Counted from the stretch's first letter, positions 6,484 through 13,584 are shown. The stretch: DNA of 13,688 nucleotides from JBDSYA01 sp039925865 (GCA_039925865.1 JBDSYA010000126.1:1-13688), one strand, 5' to 3'. The notes: a model not told the origin generated them from the sequence alone. Numbers and translations: made by a program.

Positions 6484-6557
6484 GGGCGGTTAGCTCAGTT
6501 GGTTAGAGCGCTACGTTGACATCGTAGAGGTCATTGGTTCGAATCCATTACCGCCCA
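6484..6557 (+). tRNA. tRNA-Val (anticodon GAC)
   Basis: This 74-base tRNA reads GUC and GUU valine codons. The acceptor stem GGGCGGT pairs fully with ACCGCCC, the D-stem is GCTC/GAGC, and the anticodon stem CTACG/CGTAG encloses the loop TTGACAT with anticodon GAC. The T-loop is TTCGAAT. The discriminator base is A and CCA is not encoded, so it must be added after transcription. The T-stem ATTGG/CCATT contains a T-T mismatch (positions 50:64). The gene lies alone between prfA and thrS on the same strand. Confidence 0.96.
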
Positions 6558-6565
6558 CTTTCTTC

Positions 6566-6596
6566 AATTATAAATTTCAAATTATAAATTTCAAAT
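6566..6596. repeat. 14-bp tandem repeat after tRNA-Val
   Basis: AATTATAAATTTCA occurs twice without change (6566-6579 and 6580-6593), with AAT of a third unit following. It is AT-only apart from one C per unit. It lies between the tRNA and thrS, and the unit length is twice the 7-base period seen elsewhere. Confidence 0.6.
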
Positions 6597-6628
6597 CAAG
6601 AAGAAGAAAATACAATTTATAATATACG

Positions 6629-6645
6629 AATAACAAATAACGAAT
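6629..6645. repeat. 7-bp tandem repeat abutting the thrS start
   Basis: AATAACA (6629-6635), AATAACG (6636-6642) and AAT (6643-6645) form a 7-base-period repeat that ends exactly at the TTG start codon of thrS. As at prfA, the repeat takes the place of an SD. Confidence 0.5.
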
Positions 6646-8577
6646 TTGAGTGATAAGATTAAAATAACATTTCCGGATCAGTCTGTGAGAGAATTTGATA
6701 AAGGCATTACTTCCTATGATATTGCTGCGTCAATCAGTAAAAAATTAGCTGAGGAAATTTTAGTTTCGGAAGTGAATGGAAAGATGAAAGATCTTTTCAT
6801 CCCTCTGAATGAAGATTCGAATATAATTTTACATAAGTTTGATTCTGAAAAAGGTAAGGAAGTTTACTGGCATACTACTTCCCATATGATGGCACAGGCA
6901 ATTGAAGAACTTTTCCCCGGCGCAAGATTCGGTGTAGGACCTCCGATAGAAAGCGGTTTTTACTATGATGTAGATTCTGAAAAAAAATTCACTGAAGATG
7001 ATCTTAAGAAGATCGAAGGTAAAATACTTGAAATCTCAAAACGTGATCTAAAGCCATCCAGAAAGGACATCAGAAGAGTTGACGCTATTGAGTATTTTAA
7101 ATCCTTAAGAAACGATCCATATAAAGTGGAGATCTTAGAAACAATTGCCAAAGATGAAGAAAATGTTTCCTTGTATTCTCAAGGAGAGTTTACAGATCTG
7201 TGCCGCGGGCCGCATTTACCTTCAACTTCAAAAGTCAAAGCAGTTAAGCTCTTATCTATATCCGGATCATACTGGAGAGGCGATGAGAAAAGACAGATGC
7301 TTCAGAGAATTTACGGCATTTCTTTTCCAAAGCAAAAAGAACTTGATGAGTATTTAAAAAATCTTGAAGAAGCAAAGAAACGCGATCACAGGAAGATAGG
7401 AAAAGAGCTGGAATTATTTTCATTTCATGAAGAGGGACCTGGATTTCCTTTCTGGCATAATAACGGGATGATATTGTTAAACAACCTCAAAAGTTATCTG
7501 AGGGAAAAACTTGCAGAGCTGGATTATGAAGAAATCAATACTCCTATTATATTAAATCAAAAGCTTTGGCTGCAATCCGGACATTATGAAAATTATAAAG
7601 AGAATATGTATTTCACTGAAATTGATGAAAGAGATTTTGCCGTGAAACCGATGAATTGCCCCGGAAGCACTTTGGTTTACAGGACTACTATGAAGTCTTA
7701 TCGCGACTTGCCGCTGAGATTATATGAATTCGGTCTGGTTCACAGGCATGAGCTTTCAGGTGTCTTGTCAGGATTATTCAGAGTGAGAAGTTTTACTCAG
7801 GATGATGCTCATATTTTTTGTACTCCGGATCAGATAGAAGAAGAGATCACTGTTTTAATTAAATTAGTATTCGAAGTTTATAATACTTTTGGTTTTGATG
7901 ATGTGAAAGTTTATTTGTCAACGAGGCCTGAAAAATATATCGGTTCGATTGAAGTATGGGATGGTTCGGAAAAATCTTTGGCAACTGCCTTGGACAAAGC
8001 AAATGTAAAATACAAAGTGAATCAAGGCGACGGAGCTTTTTACGGGCCGAAGATAGACTTTGTAGTTAAGGACAGTTTAAGGCGTGACTGGCAATTAGGT
8101 ACTATTCAGTTAGATTTTTCAATGCCTGAAAGATTTGGATTAGAATATATTGGTGATGACAGCAAAGTACACAGGCCGGTAATGATACACAGGGCGGTAT
8201 TCGGATCGTTTGAAAGATTTGTCGGTGTATTGACTGAGCATTACGCAGGATATTTTCCATTATGGCTTGCTCCGGTGCAGGTGAATATTTTGCCTATTAC
8301 CGATTCACATAAGGACTATGCAAAAGAAATATCGGAAAAGCTGAGAAAAGAAGGAATAAGAGTTCGCATTGATAGCAGAAATGAGAAGATTGGATATAAG
8401 ATAAGAGAATCTGAAAATAAAAAGATACCATATATGCTGGTTATAGGTGATAAAGAAATGGAAAGCAACAATATATCCCTGAGGGAACATTTGAAGGGTG
8501 ACATAGGAAAATTTGGATTGAATGAGTTTATGGAAAAGCTTAAGTTACAAGTCTCTAAAAGAGAGAATTATAATTAA
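6646..8577 (+). CDS. thrS: Threonyl-tRNA synthetase
   Basis: ThrRS charges tRNA-Thr and hydrolyses mischarged Ser-tRNA-Thr. The 643-residue length is typical. Domains in order: TGS (about 1-63); editing domain with His76 and His80 (HTTSH) and Cys186/His190 (CRGPH); class II catalytic core with zinc ligands Cys338 (MNCPG), His389 (DDAHIFC) and His515 (IHRAVFG), motif 2 around RHELSG, and motif 3 GSFERF (520-525); and the C-terminal anticodon-binding domain from about 540. The start is TTG: it gives the canonical MSDKIKITFPD, and no in-frame ATG fits. No SD is seen. It heads the thrS-infC-rpmI-rplT cluster, and its TAA lies 15 bases before the infC start in the same frame. Confidence 0.97.
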   Translation: MSDKIKITFPDQSVREFDKGITSYDIAASISKKLAEEILVSEVNGKMKDLFIPLNEDSNIILHKFDSEKGKEVYWHTTSHMMAQAIEELFPGARFGVGPPIESGFYYDVDSEKKFTEDDLKKIEGKILEISKRDLKPSRKDIRRVDAIEYFKSLRNDPYKVEILETIAKDEENVSLYSQGEFTDLCRGPHLPSTSKVKAVKLLSISGSYWRGDEKRQMLQRIYGISFPKQKELDEYLKNLEEAKKRDHRKIGKELELFSFHEEGPGFPFWHNNGMILLNNLKSYLREKLAELDYEEINTPIILNQKLWLQSGHYENYKENMYFTEIDERDFAVKPMNCPGSTLVYRTTMKSYRDLPLRLYEFGLVHRHELSGVLSGLFRVRSFTQDDAHIFCTPDQIEEEITVLIKLVFEVYNTFGFDDVKVYLSTRPEKYIGSIEVWDGSEKSLATALDKANVKYKVNQGDGAFYGPKIDFVVKDSLRRDWQLGTIQLDFSMPERFGLEYIGDDSKVHRPVMIHRAVFGSFERFVGVLTEHYAGYFPLWLAPVQVNILPITDSHKDYAKEISEKLRKEGIRVRIDSRNEKIGYKIRESENKKIPYMLVIGDKEMESNNISLREHLKGDIGKFGLNEFMEKLKLQVSKRENYN

Positions 8578-8592
8578 TTAAAAAAAGAATTT

Positions 8593-8595
8593 ATT
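8593..8595 (+). promoter_or_regulatory. AUU start codon of infC
   Basis: Between the thrS stop (8575-8577) and the ATG at 8686, the infC frame contains no ATG, GTG or TTG, yet it encodes the conserved IF3 N-domain start INGQIRVPQVRVVDEDG. The ATT at 8593 gives MKDKKYKERINGQIR, which closely parallels the E. coli start (AUU AAA ...). A second ATT at 8620 would begin at the INGQ isoleucine and is less likely. AUU is discriminated against by IF3 itself, giving negative feedback in E. coli; the same control is inferred here. Confidence 0.75.
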
Positions 8596-9285
8596 AAAGA
8601 CAAAAAGTATAAAGAAAGAATTAACGGGCAGATACGTGTCCCGCAAGTCAGAGTTGTTGATGAAGACGGTAATGCACTGGGAGTTATGTCCAGTAATGAA
8701 GCACTGCAAATTGCAGTATCCAAAGGACTTGATCTGGTAGAAATTTCTCCAACTTCAAAGCCGCCTGTCTGCAAGATTGCCGATTACGGAAAATTCAATT
8801 ACGAGAGACAGAAGAAAGAGAAAGCTGCAAAGAAGCATCAGCACGTGATGCATATAAAGGAGATCAGATTTAATCCTAATACGGACACGCATGATATAGA
8901 TTTTAAGACAAAGCATTTGAGACAATTTCTTATAGAGGGACATAAAGTTAAAGCATACGTAATGTTTAAAGGCCGGATGATAACCCATCCTGAAATTGGA
9001 AGAAAACTAATGGATGATATAGTGGAGAAACTCACTGATATAGGGAAGCTCGAAGCACCGCCCAGAATGGAAGGCAAACAATTATATGCATATTTTTTGC
9101 CTGATAAACATAAAGTTCAGGTACTTAAAGACGGAATGACAAAACAGAAAAAAGCTCCGGCATCTGTAGAAACGAAAGATGAAAAAGAAAAAATAATTTC
9201 AGACGAAACTCCAAAAATTATTACAGAAGAAAAAACAAATACAATTTCAGAAGAAACCAAAACAAAGGAAAATCAAGATGCCTAA
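8593..9285 (+). CDS. infC: Translation initiation factor IF-3
   Basis: IF3 binds the 30S subunit, keeps 50S off and checks start-codon/initiator-tRNA pairing. Starting at AUU 8593 the protein has 230 residues: N-domain to about residue 75 (INGQIRVPQVRVVDEDG, then KGLDLVEISPTSKPPVCKI and DYGKF), a lysine-rich linker (RQKKEKAAKKHQ), and the C-domain through about residue 180 (KEIRFNPNTDTHDIDFK, FLIEGHKVKAYVMFKGR, PPRMEGKQLYAYFLP). Starting at the first ATG (8686) would delete half of the N-domain. The last 49 residues or so (about 182-230) are a Lys/Glu/Thr-rich, low-complexity extension not present in E. coli IF3 (180 residues). The 3' end overlaps rpmI by 8 bases. Confidence 0.96.
   Translation: MKDKKYKERINGQIRVPQVRVVDEDGNALGVMSSNEALQIAVSKGLDLVEISPTSKPPVCKIADYGKFNYERQKKEKAAKKHQHVMHIKEIRFNPNTDTHDIDFKTKHLRQFLIEGHKVKAYVMFKGRMITHPEIGRKLMDDIVEKLTDIGKLEAPPRMEGKQLYAYFLPDKHKVQVLKDGMTKQKKAPASVETKDEKEKIISDETPKIITEEKTNTISEETKTKENQDA
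9264..9269 (+). promoter_or_regulatory. SD of rpmI inside infC
   Basis: AAAGGA at 9264-9269 lies 8 bases before the rpmI ATG, within the last codons of infC. This supports the 9278 start and suggests coupled translation of the overlapping genes. Confidence 0.6.
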
Positions 9286-9472
9286 AATGAAATCCAACAG
9301 GGCCGCTAAAAAGAGATTCAAGCTTACCGGCAATGGAAAAGTCAAAAGAGAAAAAGCTTACAGAAGTCATATTCTCACAAAGAAATCAAGCAAGAGAAAA
9401 AGACATTTGGGTAAAGCCACATTAGTTTCTGTACAGGAAACAAGGACAGTAAAGAGACTGATCTTAGCTTAA
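9278..9472 (+). CDS. rpmI: Ribosomal protein bL35
   Basis: This 64-residue, very basic protein of the large ribosomal subunit begins MPKMKSNRAAKKRFKLTGNG, the classic bL35 signature, and continues with KVKREKAYRSHILTKKS. The length is normal. Its ATG lies within the end of infC (8-base overlap) with an SD in the infC coding sequence. It sits between infC and rplT as in most bacteria. Confidence 0.97.
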   Translation: MPKMKSNRAAKKRFKLTGNGKVKREKAYRSHILTKKSSKRKRHLGKATLVSVQETRTVKRLILA

Positions 9473-9501
9473 ATAAAATTTAAAATTTCTAAGGAGAATA
9501 A

Positions 9502-9849
9502 ATGCCACGTTCAAAAAATAAAGTTGCTTCGCATAGAAAAAGGAAAAGGGTTCTCGACGAAGCCAAAGGTTATTTTGGTGCAAGGAGTAAAGTTTATACC
9601 GCTGCAAAGAATGCAGTTGAAAAGGGATTAACGCATGCATACAGAGACCGGAGATTAAAGAAGCGTGAATATAAGAGCTTATGGATTACAAGGATCAATG
9701 CAGCTGCAAGATTAAACGACACAACTTATTCCAAACTTATCAATGCATTGAACAAAAAGGATATTGACATAAACAGAAAGATCCTCGCAGAACTTGCTTA
9801 CAGCAACGGTCCCGCATTCAGTGAAATTGTAAGATTTGCATTGAAATAA
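9502..9849 (+). CDS. rplT: Ribosomal protein bL20
   Basis: bL20 binds 23S rRNA early in 50S assembly. The 115-residue protein has the family start MPRSKNKVASHRKRKRVLDEAKGYFG (shown here in two parts: MPRSKNKVASHRKRKR, then VLDEAKGYFG), an RNA-binding basic N-terminal helix, and a compact C-terminal half with LNDTTYSKLINALNKK. A clear SD, AAGGAG (9491-9496), stands 5 bases before the ATG. It is 29 bases after rpmI and is followed by a terminator. In E. coli and Bacillus bL20 or IF3 regulates this operon; no bL20-binding RNA mimic could be recognised by eye here. Confidence 0.97.
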   Translation: MPRSKNKVASHRKRKRVLDEAKGYFGARSKVYTAAKNAVEKGLTHAYRDRRLKKREYKSLWITRINAAARLNDTTYSKLINALNKKDIDINRKILAELAYSNGPAFSEIVRFALK

Positions 9850-9875
9850 TTTCGAAGGAAAGTACACAATTTTAT

Positions 9876-9909
9876 GAGGCGGATATCTCTATTCGCCTTA
9901 TTTTATTTT
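9876..9909 (+). terminator. Intrinsic terminator or attenuator between rplT and pheS
   Basis: AGGCGGATA (9877-9885) pairs with TATTCGCCT (9890-9898) over 9 bases with one G-U wobble and a TCTC loop. The T-rich run TTATTTTATTTT follows. It ends the thrS-rplT transcript wholly or partly. Since pheS starts 28 bases after the stem, it could also act as an attenuator for pheS, though no leader peptide was found. Confidence 0.75.
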
Positions 9910-9926
9910 GCAGAAATATTAAATAC

Positions 9927-10949
9927 ATGTTCGAGAAAATAGAATCGATTAAGAATGAAGCTCAGTCAGAAGCTGAAAAAATCTCAGGCAATTTAAACCT
10001 TGAAGAGTTTCGCCTCAAATATCTGAGCAGAAACGGACTTGTAAGCGAATTGTTTGAAGACTTTAAAAAAGTAAATTCAGAATCTAAAGGAAAAGTCGGA
10101 AAGTGTTTGAATGATATGAAAGTTTTTCTTCAAATGATTTACGATGAAAAAAAAGCTCAGCTGGATTCTCCAAAAAATTCGGATGATCAGACAGACATTA
10201 CACTTCCCGGAAGATCATACAACAGAGGTTCCAAGCATTTAATAAATCAGGCATTAGAGGAAATCTCAGAGATATTTGAAAGGATCGGATTTAATATTTA
10301 TGAGGGTTTTGAAATTGAAGATGAATATCATAATTTTGATGCATTGAATACTCCTGATTATCATCCTTCAAGAGATATGCAGGATACTTTTTATATTAAC
10401 AGCAAAGGTAAAGACAGGCAATATTTATTAAGGACTCAGACATCTCCAGGTCAGATACGAGTAATGGAGCAGATGCAGCCTCCGGTAAGAGTTATAGTTC
10501 CGGGTAAAGTTTACAGAAACGAAGCAGTGAGTTCAAGAAGCCTGGCTTTATTTCATCAGGTCGAAGGTTTATATGTTGATAAGAAAGTTACATTCCGGGA
10601 ATTGAAGGGAACATTGAATTACTTTTCAACAGAATTTTTTGGCAGTAAATTGAAAACAAGATTAAGGCCATCATATTTTCCATTCACTGAGCCTTCAGCG
10701 GAAATGGACGTTGAATGTTATTTATGTAAAGGGAAGGGTTGTAGAATATGCAAGTATACGGGATGGCTGGAGATCTTAGGATGCGGAATGGTTGATCCGA
10801 ATGTATTTAAAAATGTAGGATATGATCCTGAGGTTTATTCAGGATATGCATTTGGAATGGGGATTGAGAGAACATTAATGATAAGACACGGTGTCCCTGA
10901 TATCAGGCTTTTATATGAAAATGACATACGATTTCTAAAACAATTTTAA
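9927..10949 (+). CDS. pheS: Phenylalanyl-tRNA synthetase alpha chain
   Basis: The catalytic alpha subunit of the (alpha-beta)2 enzyme charges tRNA-Phe in the cytoplasm. The 340-residue length is standard. An N-terminal coiled-coil (about 1-85) for tRNA binding precedes the class II core: HPSRDMQDTFY (146-156), LRTQTSPGQIRVM (168-180), motif 2 in GKVYRNE with FHQVEGL (193-215), PSYFPFTEPSAEMDV, and motif 3 GMGIERTLMIRHG (310-322). Four cysteines in CYLCKGKGCRIC (264, 267, 272, 275) form a zinc-knuckle-like insert seen in a subset of PheS proteins. No SD precedes the ATG. The beta subunit gene pheT, the usual downstream neighbour, is not in this window. Confidence 0.97.
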   Translation: MFEKIESIKNEAQSEAEKISGNLNLEEFRLKYLSRNGLVSELFEDFKKVNSESKGKVGKCLNDMKVFLQMIYDEKKAQLDSPKNSDDQTDITLPGRSYNRGSKHLINQALEEISEIFERIGFNIYEGFEIEDEYHNFDALNTPDYHPSRDMQDTFYINSKGKDRQYLLRTQTSPGQIRVMEQMQPPVRVIVPGKVYRNEAVSSRSLALFHQVEGLYVDKKVTFRELKGTLNYFSTEFFGSKLKTRLRPSYFPFTEPSAEMDVECYLCKGKGCRICKYTGWLEILGCGMVDPNVFKNVGYDPEVYSGYAFGMGIERTLMIRHGVPDIRLLYENDIRFLKQF

Positions 10950-10987
10950 TCAGATATATAAGAATGATATCAGTCAGTAAAAGAATT

Positions 10988-11003
10988 TTTGTAATATTAC
11001 AAA
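10988..11003. promoter_or_regulatory. Perfect 16-bp palindrome upstream of cyclophilin gene
   Basis: TTTGTAATATTACAAA is an exact palindrome in the 91-base gap between pheS and the PPIase gene, 37 bases before its ATG. It could be an operator for a dimeric regulator. With no loop it would form only a weak RNA hairpin. No clear terminator for pheS is seen in this gap. Confidence 0.4.
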
Positions 11004-11040
11004 TAAAACATTAAATAAAAAATTAACTCAGGAGATATAA

Positions 11041-11745
11041 ATGTCAAAAAACAAAATTACGTTATTGTTAACAGTTTTTGCGGCTCTGATTCTACTTGGA
11101 TGCGGACAGAATAAGGAAACATCCAAAACAGAAATTAAGACTACTGAAAATAAATCGACAACAACAATTACTACTAAAACAGATTCAATAAACACTTCAC
11201 AAACTCAAACTCAAATGAAAGATTCAAGTATGACCAAAACTGAAACTGCAGGAAAAGACGATGCTTCAAAAAAAGGTGACGGAAATTTTGTCAACATGGA
11301 AACAACCATGGGAAAAATAAAAATAAAATTATTTACAGAGCAAGCTCCTATTACAACAGGAAATTTTAAGAAACTTGTTAACGAGGGATTCTATGACGGT
11401 ATAATTTTTCATAGAGTTATCGACGGGTTTATGATTCAGGGTGGTGATCCAACGGGTACAGGTACAGGCGGATCGAAAGATGGTATTAAAGATGAATTTG
11501 GCGCCGGTTTAAAACACAGTAAAAAAGGAATGCTGTCAATGGCCAACAGGGGACCGAATACCGGAACTTCACAGTTTTTTATAACTCTTGCACCAACTCC
11601 GCATCTTGACGGAAAGCATGCCATATTCGGTGAAGTCGTAGAAGGAATGGATATAGTTGAAAAGATCGGTAAAACAAAAACCGGTCCCAATGATAAACCC
11701 GCTGTCGATGTAAAGATGACAAAAGTAACGGTTTCAGATAAGTAG
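11041..11745 (+). CDS. Lipoprotein cyclophilin-type peptidyl-prolyl isomerase
   Basis: This 234-residue enzyme catalyses cis-trans isomerisation of prolyl bonds to help protein folding outside the cytoplasm. Residues 1-21 are a lipoprotein signal peptide ending in the lipobox LLGC, with Cys21 as the lipidated residue. Residues 22-80 are a low-complexity Thr/Lys/Ser/Glu linker. The cyclophilin domain spans about 83-234 with the catalytic Arg125 (FHRVIDGF), Gln133 (MIQGGDP), GTSQFFITL (175-183) and LDGKHAIFGEV (189-199), where His193 takes the place of the cyclosporin-binding Trp of human cyclophilin A, as in many bacterial members. A good SD, AGGAG, lies 6 bases before the ATG, and a strong terminator follows, so it may be a single-gene unit. 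Confidence 0.93.
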   Translation: MSKNKITLLLTVFAALILLGCGQNKETSKTEIKTTENKSTTTITTKTDSINTSQTQTQMKDSSMTKTETAGKDDASKKGDGNFVNMETTMGKIKIKLFTEQAPITTGNFKKLVNEGFYDGIIFHRVIDGFMIQGGDPTGTGTGGSKDGIKDEFGAGLKHSKKGMLSMANRGPNTGTSQFFITLAPTPHLDGKHAIFGEVVEGMDIVEKIGKTKTGPNDKPAVDVKMTKVTVSDK

Positions 11746-11750
11746 AATTA

Positions 11751-11764
11751 AAAGTTTAAAGTTT
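11751..11764. repeat. 7-bp tandem repeat AAAGTTT x2
   Basis: Two adjacent perfect copies of AAAGTTT lie between the stop codon of the cyclophilin gene and its terminator. Two copies of an AT-rich heptamer may be chance, but the period matches the other repeats in the window. Confidence 0.35.
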
Positions 11765-11771
11765 TTAAATG

Positions 11772-11802
11772 AGCCGTTTCATAAATTGAGACGGCTTTTT
11801 TT
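11772..11802 (+). terminator. Intrinsic terminator after cyclophilin gene
   Basis: AGCCGTTTCA (11772-11781) pairs with TGAGACGGCT (11787-11796) over 10 bases with one G-U wobble and the loop TAAAT, and runs into seven T. This is a strong rho-independent terminator. Confidence 0.9.
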
Positions 11803-11849
11803 ATAATTCAAAAATTGATTTTGTTTAAGTATTTTATTGAAAACATCTA

Positions 11850-12917
11850 ATGGCAAAGACAGATAAGAAATATTTGACGACCTATAAAAGCTTTACAGAA
11901 TATCTGCATAAGAATAAGATACCTCCGGTATTATTACTATCCATTAATGAAAAGGTTTTAATCGATGATATCATTAAAACAGCAGCGGAAAAATTTGCAG
12001 AAAATTCGGTCAACATCATAATATATTTTAACGCTGATGAAAAAGTAATTGAAGACATTGTGAATGAATGCAGCAATTTTGGTTTGTTCTCTGAGAAGAA
12101 AGTTGTTGTACTAAGAAATGTTAATAAGCTTTCTAAGAATGAGAAACTTGCAATGATAGAATATTTTAAAAGAGTAAATGAGGATACATGCCTGATAATG
12201 ATCTCGTCTGAGATAGAATTCAACCCGGCTAAAATATTTTTATATGATGTTAAAGAAGACAGCCAAAAAGCTGAAGTGAATAAAAAGGTCATTGAAAAAA
12301 ATGTCATGATCTTTGAGATTGAAGATTTTTCAGAGCCTGATACGATAGCCTGGGTCCGGGAAAAGTTTGACGGCTATAAAATAGATGATTCATCAATAAA
12401 ATATTTCCTCCAGTTCTCAAATTATTCCTTCGATGAGTTATTGACAGAAATTGAAAAACTTAAAACTTATTGCTTTCAGTCAAAAGAGATCACCCCTGAT
12501 ATAATAAATCTTTGTAACGGCATTGCAAAAGACTTCAATGAAACTGATTTTATAATGGCAGTGATGGAAAGAAAATTAGAAAAAGCCTTATTGATATATG
12601 AGAGAATATCTTTAAAAAAAGACGTTGAGGTATTTTTGATATTTTTGCTGACTTCTGCTTTTACAATAATAAATAAACTATATGATCCGGCTGTTTCATC
12701 GCTTAAAGAATGGCAGTTAAAAAAAGAGTTGAAGCTGTGGTTTCCGGATCAGGAAAAACTTCTGCCTTCATATCGCAGTTTTAAAAATACCAATGAACGT
12801 GAAAAGATCAAAAAGATCTTCAATTACATATATGAAAGTGATAAGATCATGAAGACTACAGCTTCGGATAAGAGAACAAACATGTACATTTTGATCAATA
12901 GGATCTGCTGTATATAA
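11850..12917 (+). CDS. holA: DNA polymerase III subunit delta
   Basis: The delta subunit opens the beta sliding clamp as part of the clamp-loader complex. The 355-residue protein is of normal length. The N-terminal AAA+-like domain (about 20-160) has PPVLLLSINEKVLIDDI, the clamp-binding stretch CSNFGLFSEKKVVVLRNV, and CLIMISSEIEFN. A lid region with DTIAWVREKF and FLQFSNYSFDELLTEIEKL follows, then the helical collar domain (about 215-355). As usual for delta, no working Walker A motif is visible. The ATG at 11850 has no SD. The ECF sigma gene starts 3 bases after its stop, so the two are probably co-transcribed. Sequence divergence in this family is high, but motif order and length are consistent. 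Confidence 0.88.
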   Translation: MAKTDKKYLTTYKSFTEYLHKNKIPPVLLLSINEKVLIDDIIKTAAEKFAENSVNIIIYFNADEKVIEDIVNECSNFGLFSEKKVVVLRNVNKLSKNEKLAMIEYFKRVNEDTCLIMISSEIEFNPAKIFLYDVKEDSQKAEVNKKVIEKNVMIFEIEDFSEPDTIAWVREKFDGYKIDDSSIKYFLQFSNYSFDELLTEIEKLKTYCFQSKEITPDIINLCNGIAKDFNETDFIMAVMERKLEKALLIYERISLKKDVEVFLIFLLTSAFTIINKLYDPAVSSLKEWQLKKELKLWFPDQEKLLPSYRSFKNTNEREKIKKIFNYIYESDKIMKTTASDKRTNMYILINRICCI

Positions 12918-12920
12918 TTT

Positions 12921-13574
12921 TTGGAACAAAAAGATATAAATCAGGTTGAATCGTATAGTTTGATGACAGGAAAAAGGAATTCCGGTTATGATAAATTAAG
13001 TGATGAGCAGCTTATTCTGAAATTTCAAAATGAAGAAGTTGCCGCATTCAATGAAATTGTATTCAGATATAAAGACAGGTTAATAAATTTTTTGTACAGG
13101 TATACAGGGAGCATTGAATCCGCTGAAGATATTGCCCAGGACACATTCATAAAGCTTTATAAAAATAAGCACATGTATATTGAAATAGCTAAATTCTCAA
13201 CCTGGTTTTATACAATAGCGATCAATGAGACAAATACTTATTTAAGAAAATCGAAGAAAAACCGCACTGTATCAATAAACAGTTTTGACGATCCGGAGAA
13301 GCCCGCTTTTGAGTTCAAGTCGGATGAAACCTCGCCTTACGATAATATGAATATTAAAGATGAAGCTTATTTAATACAAAAAGCTATAAATAATCTGGAT
13401 GTTAACCACCGTGAAATATTATTATTGAGGGATATACAGGATCTTGAATATGATGAGATATCAAAAATATTAAACATCCCACTTGGAACTGTCCGATCCA
13501 GAATAAACCGTGGCAGGGAGTCATTAAAAATTATTTTGAATAATATCAACAAAAATAGGGGAGTAAAGAAATAA
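12921..13574 (+). CDS. ECF-type RNA polymerase sigma factor
   Basis: This extracytoplasmic-function sigma factor directs RNA polymerase to a dedicated set of promoters, usually in response to an envelope or stress signal. Region 2 covers about 43-115 (AFNEIVFRYKDRLINFLYRY, AEDIAQDTFIKLY, FSTWFYTIAINET), and region 4 about 150-207 (LIQKAINNLDVNHREILLLR, YDEISKILNIPLGTVRSRIN), with a charged linker between. A TTG at 12921 gives 217 residues; an ATG at 12963 gives 203 and removes a poorly conserved leader. Neither has a convincing SD, so the start is open. It lies 3 bases (from the TTG) after holA and 10 bases before a gene that is probably its anti-sigma factor. Confidence 0.9.
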   Translation: MEQKDINQVESYSLMTGKRNSGYDKLSDEQLILKFQNEEVAAFNEIVFRYKDRLINFLYRYTGSIESAEDIAQDTFIKLYKNKHMYIEIAKFSTWFYTIAINETNTYLRKSKKNRTVSINSFDDPEKPAFEFKSDETSPYDNMNIKDEAYLIQKAINNLDVNHREILLLRDIQDLEYDEISKILNIPLGTVRSRINRGRESLKIILNNINKNRGVKK

Positions 13575-13584
13575 TATTTATCAG

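Noticed and set aside
8686..9285. infC starting at the first ATG (199 residues)
   Set aside because: It would delete the conserved INGQIRVPQVRVVDEDG segment of the N-domain that is encoded in frame upstream.
11882..12307. Open frame of about 141 codons antisense to holA
   Set aside because: It lies wholly inside holA on the other strand, has Ser/Phe-rich composition typical of a reversed AT-rich gene, and has no SD or family motif.
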